In this document: piece after piece, positions 43,472-47,562 of the stretch | Numbering within the stretch: the stretch's first letter is position 1 | How the letters are laid out: each line of letters opens with the position of its first letter | Source of the DNA: SAR324 cluster bacterium JCVI-SC AAA005 | GTDB lineage: Bacteria; SAR324; NAC60-12 | NCBI GenBank assembly: GCA_000224765.2 | Contig: AGAU01000192.1 | Span: forward strand, 1-47,562 | Length of the DNA stretch: 47,562 nucleotides | Direction: 5' to 3' | Translations under genes and position numbers: made by a program | Notes under the pieces: generated by a model | The model's database searches: none | What the model was told of the DNA's origin: nothing | The model's input: the letters and a program-made list of their open reading frames with translations, nothing else

Positions 43472-44533
43472 ATGGCACAATTAGATGCGATCTTAAGCCA
43501 AGGGGGCCAACCTGTCGAAGAGTTGGTCAAATTCGCAAATCCCCGATTTGACAAAGAGCTCCTGCATCTACCCGGTCCTGATTGGACGAACAGGATTTGG
43601 CAACAAAGTGATCGCAATCCACAGGTTCTGCGATCTCTGGGTCAACTATACGGTACTGGACGTCTAGCAAATACGGGCTATCTCTCAATTCTACCCGTGG
43701 ATCAAGGAATCGAGCATTCGGCGGGTGCTTCTTTTGCCGCCAACCCGATCTACTTCGACCCTGAAAACATTATAAAATTAGCGATTGAAGCCAACTGTAA
43801 CGCTGTTGCTTCCACTCTTGGTGTGCTTGGGATTGTTTCTCGCAAATACGCCCATCGCATTCCATTTCTGGTTAAACTCAACCATAACGAATTACTAAGC
43901 TATCCCAACCAACACGATCAGACGCTCTATGGCAGTGTGAAGCAGGCATGGAATATGGGTGCTGTGGCGATTGGGGCAACTGTCTACTTTGGCAGTCCAG
44001 ATTCACGTCGACAACTCTGGGAAGTCTCGCAGATGTTTGCAGCAGCTCATGAACTTGGTATGGCAACTGTGCTTTGGTGCTACGTGCGCAACTCCGGCTT
44101 CTCCAAGGATGGAATCAACTACGAAACAGCAGACGACTTGAGTTCCCAGGCCAATCATCTTGGTGTCACGATAGAAGCAGACATTATTAAGCAGAAACTC
44201 CCTGAAGTTTCCAACGGCTACGGTGCCGTTAAGTTTGGCAAGACCGATAAGAAAGTTTATGACTCACTGACCTCTGCACACCCTATCGACATGACCCGCT
44301 ACCAAGTACTCAATTGCTACGCCGGTCGGGCCTCCCTAATCAATTCGGGTGGAGACAGCAAGGGCAGCAGTGATCTGGGTGAAGCACTCTACACTGCTGT
44401 CGTCAACAAACGTGCTGGAGGCTCCGGCTTGATCCTAGGGCGCAAGGCTTTCAAACGAGAAATAGGTAAGGGTGTTGCCTTACTACAATCCGTGCAGGAT
44501 GTGTATCTTTGTGATCAAATCACCATTGCCTAA
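43472..44533 (+). CDS. fbaB: Class I fructose-bisphosphate aldolase (FbaB/DhnA type)
   Basis: Schiff-base aldolase splitting fructose-1,6-bisphosphate in glycolysis, or joining trioses in gluconeogenesis. 353 residues, matching the bacterial FbaB form. Typical segments are [21 protein letters not shown] (substrate loop), [28 protein letters not shown], and NQANHLGV-like text [20 protein letters not shown] holding a Lys-rich active-site region. IINSGGDS-like [11 protein letters not shown] near the end binds phosphate. No other glycolysis gene is near. Confidence 0.95.
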   Translation: MAQLDAILSQGGQPVEELVKFANPRFDKELLHLPGPDWTNRIWQQSDRNPQVLRSLGQLYGTGRLANTGYLSILPVDQGIEHSAGASFAANPIYFDPENIIKLAIEANCNAVASTLGVLGIVSRKYAHRIPFLVKLNHNELLSYPNQHDQTLYGSVKQAWNMGAVAIGATVYFGSPDSRRQLWEVSQMFAAAHELGMATVLWCYVRNSGFSKDGINYETADDLSSQANHLGVTIEADIIKQKLPEVSNGYGAVKFGKTDKKVYDSLTSAHPIDMTRYQVLNCYAGRASLINSGGDSKGSSDLGEALYTAVVNKRAGGSGLILGRKAFKREIGKGVALLQSVQDVYLCDQITIA

Positions 44534-44534
44534 T

Positions 44535-44562
44535 CTTGCCTTGGGGCAAGCTAGTCTGCCCC
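44535..44562 (+). promoter_or_regulatory. Two mutually exclusive hairpins between fbaB and mutM
   Basis: CTTGCC (44535-44540) pairs with GGCAAG (44545-44550) around TTGG. GGGGCA (44543-44548) pairs with TGCCCC (44557-44562) around eight bases. The two stems share bases 44543-44550 and cannot form together. No U-tract follows, so this may be a 3'-end structure of the fbaB mRNA rather than an attenuator. Confidence 0.4.
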
Positions 44563-44587
44563 ACTTCATCTGCTCCCCAGCAACCTA

Positions 44588-45406
44588 ATGCCTGAATTAC
44601 CTGAAGTCGAAACCGTTGTTCGTGGTCTACGCAGCTTGATCACTGGCCAGACGATCCAGCGGGTAGAAGTCTATCGTGAAAAAACAGTTCCAGGTTCCAC
44701 TCCCCAAGCCTTTGCTGCTGCTGTTCAGGGACGCACTATTGAGAGCGTGACACGCAGAGCCAAGTACCTATTGTTTCAGCTTCACCCCGAATCCTTACTA
44801 CTGGGTCACCTACGAATGACAGGAAAATTCGTAGTCACAGATCCTCCTTCGGAGCCTGCCCCTCATGACCGAGCTTGGTTCTGGTTGGGTAATAGTCAGG
44901 TTTTGATATTTACCGACATGCGTAACTTTGGGACCTTAGAGCTCTTTCCCTCAGCAACTGAAATTCCCAAGCTGCAAGTACTAGGACCAGAACCTCTTAC
45001 AGAAGACTTCAATACTCGTTACCTATATCCTAGATTGAAAGCCAGTTCAAAAGAGATCAAACCGTTCCTACTGGATCAGCGACTGGTTGCTGGAATTGGC
45101 AATATCTACGCTTCTGAAATCCTATTCGCCTCTGGCGTGCTCCCTCAACGCAATTCACATTCTCTAAAGAAGAAGGAAGTCCGGGCTGTCGTAGAAAATA
45201 CTCGTCGGATTCTGCTGTCCGCTATCGAATATAACGGCACCTCGGTTTCTGATTTTCGGCAGGTGGATGAAAAGACCGGAGAGTTTCAGAATTTTCTGCA
45301 GGTCTACGATAAAGAATCTCAGCCCTGTCCACGCTGTGCAGTTCCCTTACAACGCATTGTGCAGCAGCAGCGCAGTACTTTCTTCTGCATCGGATGCCAA
45401 AAATGA
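44588..45406 (+). CDS. mutM: Formamidopyrimidine-DNA glycosylase
   Basis: Bifunctional glycosylase/AP lyase removing 8-oxoguanine and formamidopyrimidines. 272 residues. It starts MPELPEVETVVRGL, giving the catalytic Pro and Glu after Met removal; the helix-two-turn-helix is at LLDQRLVAGIGNIYASEILF; the C-terminal zinc finger has CPRC and CIGC. The last residue Lys ends QK, where most members carry QK or QR. Its stop overlaps the next gene's start by four bases. Confidence 0.97.
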   Translation: MPELPEVETVVRGLRSLITGQTIQRVEVYREKTVPGSTPQAFAAAVQGRTIESVTRRAKYLLFQLHPESLLLGHLRMTGKFVVTDPPSEPAPHDRAWFWLGNSQVLIFTDMRNFGTLELFPSATEIPKLQVLGPEPLTEDFNTRYLYPRLKASSKEIKPFLLDQRLVAGIGNIYASEILFASGVLPQRNSHSLKKKEVRAVVENTRRILLSAIEYNGTSVSDFRQVDEKTGEFQNFLQVYDKESQPCPRCAVPLQRIVQQQRSTFFCIGCQK

Positions 45407-46323
45407 ACTCCCCCTTCTTACGCTGTCTTGGAATTCTAATGCTTCTAGTGTTGACAGCTCTGCCAGCCCTGGCGCAGGTCAGTCTGAAAACTAAGCAATA
45501 CCTGTTACTCAGTGGTCCCGAAAACACAGCCTCTCACCAATTTGCAAATGATCTGGCAGAAATTTGGAGTATGCCAGGTGTCAGCTTTGGAAGCGATCTT
45601 CAGCCTGTTTCCGCTATGGACGGAGCCACTCGACTGGAGCAGATGAGAGATCAGCGAGGGCATCTAGCAATCATCAATGGGCAGGAGGCTTGGCAGTTGC
45701 TCCCAGAATATCCTCAAGTTAAAGTAGTGAGCGTACTCTGGCCAAACGTGCTGTATCTGATCAGTCGCTTGCAGCCACCTCAAATCGTACCATTGACAGC
45801 TGCGCGCACTGTACGAGCCCCGTTACAGGCCCTGGAAGTTATTAGAGCTTGGGACGATCAATCACCTGTTTTGCTGCTGCAGGAGACAAACTGGTTCCGC
45901 CAGGAAGAAACCATTGAGGCTCTTGAAGGGTTCAAAGAAGATGTTTTTCTCAGTTGGGGTAGCTACCCCCTACAGGAAATTCGAGCCTTGCTGAACTTCC
46001 CCGGATATTACCTGACAGAAGCCCAGGACACTCTGCAGAAAGTTTGGACACAGCAACTTCCTTGGACGCGTTCTTACACGCTCCCCGCAGAAACCTATAC
46101 AGGACAACCAGCCTTGCAGTTGCTGGCAGAGTTCCCGGTACTGGTTGTTCACGAGACTGTTCCTGACAGCTTGGTGAATAACCTGCTACGCAGCCTGTTT
46201 GGTCACGCTGAATCTTCTAATCCACGCTTTTTGTTTCGAAATCTCTCTACCCAACACAATCTGCTGTTTCAGCAAAAGCTCCCATATCATTCGGTAGCTC
46301 GTAGTTTCTATCGTTTCCCCTGA
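45403..46323 (+). CDS. TAXI/TRAP-type periplasmic binding protein-like
   Basis: 306 residues from the ATG at 45403 (ATGA overlap with mutM); an ATG three codons earlier is possible. A signal peptide (LGILMLLVLTALPALAQ) is present. The mature part reads like a TAXI-family solute receptor: YLLLSGPENTASHQFANDLAEIW, then DGATRLEQMRDQRGHLAIINGQEA, matching the pattern of a gapped substrate site and a dwelling-time 'counts a bound ligand' region, with VLWPNVLYLI later. No TRAP permease gene is adjacent, so it is an orphan or a diverged protein used for another purpose. Probably periplasmic. Confidence 0.7.
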   Translation: MNSPFLRCLGILMLLVLTALPALAQVSLKTKQYLLLSGPENTASHQFANDLAEIWSMPGVSFGSDLQPVSAMDGATRLEQMRDQRGHLAIINGQEAWQLLPEYPQVKVVSVLWPNVLYLISRLQPPQIVPLTAARTVRAPLQALEVIRAWDDQSPVLLLQETNWFRQEETIEALEGFKEDVFLSWGSYPLQEIRALLNFPGYYLTEAQDTLQKVWTQQLPWTRSYTLPAETYTGQPALQLLAEFPVLVVHETVPDSLVNNLLRSLFGHAESSNPRFLFRNLSTQHNLLFQQKLPYHSVARSFYRFP

Positions 46324-46325
46324 CC

Positions 46326-47303
46326 ATGTCTGAGCCCCGTTTTCGACACATCCCCGTGTTGTTGGCAGAAGTGCTAGGGTCTACGCCCGCAAATAGCAAA
46401 AATCTACTCGATTGCACCCTCGGTGGGGCTGGTCACTCACATGCTTTGCTAGGGAAATTCCCAAAAGCGAACTTGTATGGGATTGATCGTGACCCTGCGG
46501 CCCTGGCTGCCTCACGCCAGCGACTGGCTGAATATCCGGGAGTTACAGCAATTGAGCAGGCCAGTTTTCTAGAATTACCATACTGGGCTGAGAAGTGGCG
46601 CAAGCCCTTTGATTTCATCCTTGCAGATCTTGGGATGTCCTCAGAGCAATTGGCAGCTCCAGAGCGTGGTTTTTCCTTTTTGCAGGAAGGACCTCTCGAC
46701 ATGCGAATGGATCCATTCAGACAGGTGGAAACTGCCACACAGATCCTACAGCAGCGGAGTGAATTTGAGATCCGCAGGCTGCTGCAAACCTACGGAGAAG
46801 AGCGCTTTGCTCCACAAATTGCTCGTGCCATTGTACAACATCGTGCCAATGCTCCACTCGTTACAACCAGTGAACTGGCTGAATTAGTGGAACGTGTAAT
46901 TCCAAGAAAATTCCAAAAGCCTAACTTCCACCCAGCTACCCAAACCTTTCAGGCACTGCGAATGGAAGTAAATCAGGAACCCCAAGAAATCAATGCCTTG
47001 CTCGACTTTGCTATTGAGAATCTACAGCCTGGGGGGCGCCTGGCGATCATCTCCTTCCACTCCTTGGAAGATCGCCCCGTTAAGCAGAGATTTCGGGAAT
47101 GGGAACGACCCTGCCGCTGTCCATCAGACTTGCCACGCTGTGTTTGTGGTCTACAAGCTCTTGGGGTCTCTCTACAGCGTAAGCCAATTGTTGCAGGTGC
47201 CGAGGAGATAGAGAAAAATCCTCGGAGTCGTAGCGCTCGTCTACGTGTTTTCGAACGCAACGCTGTCTGCTTTCCAGGATATGACAAGGAATCTAGGAAC
47301 TGA
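46326..47303 (+). CDS. rsmH: 16S rRNA m4C1402 methyltransferase RsmH
   Basis: Methylates N4 of C1402 in 16S rRNA; usually the first or second gene of the division and cell-wall (dcw) cluster. 325 residues. Starts FRHIPVLLAEVLG, then LLDCTLGGAGHSHALL (SAM loop), YGIDRDPAALAASRQRL, DFILADLGMSSEQLAAPERGFS and GPLDMRMDP, and near the C-terminus AIISFHSLEDRPVKQRFREW. All are diagnostic. It starts two bases past the previous stop. Confidence 0.97.
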   Translation: MSEPRFRHIPVLLAEVLGSTPANSKNLLDCTLGGAGHSHALLGKFPKANLYGIDRDPAALAASRQRLAEYPGVTAIEQASFLELPYWAEKWRKPFDFILADLGMSSEQLAAPERGFSFLQEGPLDMRMDPFRQVETATQILQQRSEFEIRRLLQTYGEERFAPQIARAIVQHRANAPLVTTSELAELVERVIPRKFQKPNFHPATQTFQALRMEVNQEPQEINALLDFAIENLQPGGRLAIISFHSLEDRPVKQRFREWERPCRCPSDLPRCVCGLQALGVSLQRKPIVAGAEEIEKNPRSRSARLRVFERNAVCFPGYDKESRN

Positions 47304-47304
47304 C

Positions 47305-47562
47305 ATGGCCAAGAAGGAACGCCTGGATGTGATCATTAATGACATGAAACGGAACCCACACCACTGGCGACTGGATCAGTTTCGTGTGATGCATCGCAAC
47401 GGCATGAAGATCTGGATTGGCAATGGCTTCTTTGGCTACCACGTGGAGCAGCCCAATTATTATGAACCCACCCTGCGTGAAAAGTGGCAGTTGCACAAAG
47501 CCCTCCGTCGATTGCGTGCCTACATTGCCGATTACATCGCTGACAAACGGACTCCCCCCCAG
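47305..47562 (+). CDS. Hypothetical protein, truncated by the window edge
   Basis: Starts at ATG 47305, one base after the rsmH stop, with AGGAA before it, and stays open to the right edge (86 residues seen). Basic and rich in aromatic residues (NPHHWRLDQFRVMHRNGMKIW and IGNGFFGYHVEQPNYYEP), then helical (LHKALRRLRAYIADYIADKR). No signal peptide or membrane helix in the visible part. In most genomes ftsL follows rsmH, but this does not look like FtsL, which is a small protein with one membrane helix. Function unknown. Confidence 0.75.
   Translation, partial: MAKKERLDVIINDMKRNPHHWRLDQFRVMHRNGMKIWIGNGFFGYHVEQPNYYEPTLREKWQLHKALRRLRAYIADYIADKRTPPQ

Noticed and set aside
43342..43617. 91-residue minus-strand frame over the aldolase start
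   Set aside because: Shadow of the aldolase gene, without ribosome site or protein-like features.

Overview
The window comes from a Gram-negative, aerobic, heterotrophic bacterium. Evidence for this is an LPS gene (kdsB), outer-membrane barrel proteins, signal peptides, an aa3-type cytochrome c oxidase and a HrcA/CIRCE-type groESL promoter. GC content is moderate. The gene style (CIRCE groESL, a glutaredoxin-rhodanese fusion, an oxidase operon with extra subunits, and TAXI-type and YejA-type binding proteins) suggests a deltaproteobacterium-like or SAR324-like marine lineage. That placement is an inference; no rRNA is present to fix it.

Layout. 1-839: remnant of an alpha/beta hydrolase. 827-5579 (minus): M24 aminopeptidase P, a small secreted protein, then a short unit of a hypothetical gene, miaB and a translationally coupled Cys-rich hypothetical. 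5790-8573 (plus): LysM transglycosylase and argB. 8583-9560 (minus): an L,D-transpeptidase with an NTF2-like tail. 9585-14960 (minus): a respiratory operon, ctaB, a 38-codon ORF, ctaC, ctaD, ctaE, ctaF, a second subunit-III paralogue and a small CAVCF protein. 15294-19849 (plus): monothiol glutaredoxin-rhodanese fusion, A-type Fe-S carrier, YggT-like protein and a 918-residue repeat/barrel surface protein. 20056-21256: a dead ROK regulator. 21386-33245 (minus): lon, thrS, a membrane protein, asnS, a glycosyltransferase, a small CxCxxC protein, prmA, a TerB/DUF2225-like/TPR protein and a PagL-like barrel. 33436-38626 (plus): YejA-like binding protein, two CIRCE elements with a promoter, groES, groEL, terminator, MoxR ATPase. 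38630-39376 (minus): rsmE. 39377-41723: small genes and two structured non-coding regions. 41724-47562 (plus): TPMT-family methyltransferase, kdsB, class I aldolase, mutM, a TAXI-like binding protein, rsmH and a truncated hypothetical gene.

Most of the window is housekeeping: translation and RNA modification (miaB, prmA, asnS, thrS, rsmE, rsmH), protein quality control (lon, groESL, MoxR), envelope maintenance (MltD-like enzyme, L,D-transpeptidase, kdsB), respiration and Fe-S biogenesis. The parts most worth a second look are: (i) the oxidase operon, whose subunit I lacks the K-channel lysine and which carries two subunit-III genes and two tiny membrane ORFs; (ii) the GC-rich, structured leader with a strong promoter in front of a ribbon-helix-helix-like gene (39370-39949); (iii) the TerB/DUF2225-like/TPR protein; (iv) the six-repeat barrel protein; and (v) two decayed genes among otherwise intact neighbours. 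No tRNA, rRNA, CRISPR array, prophage or intact insertion sequence was seen.
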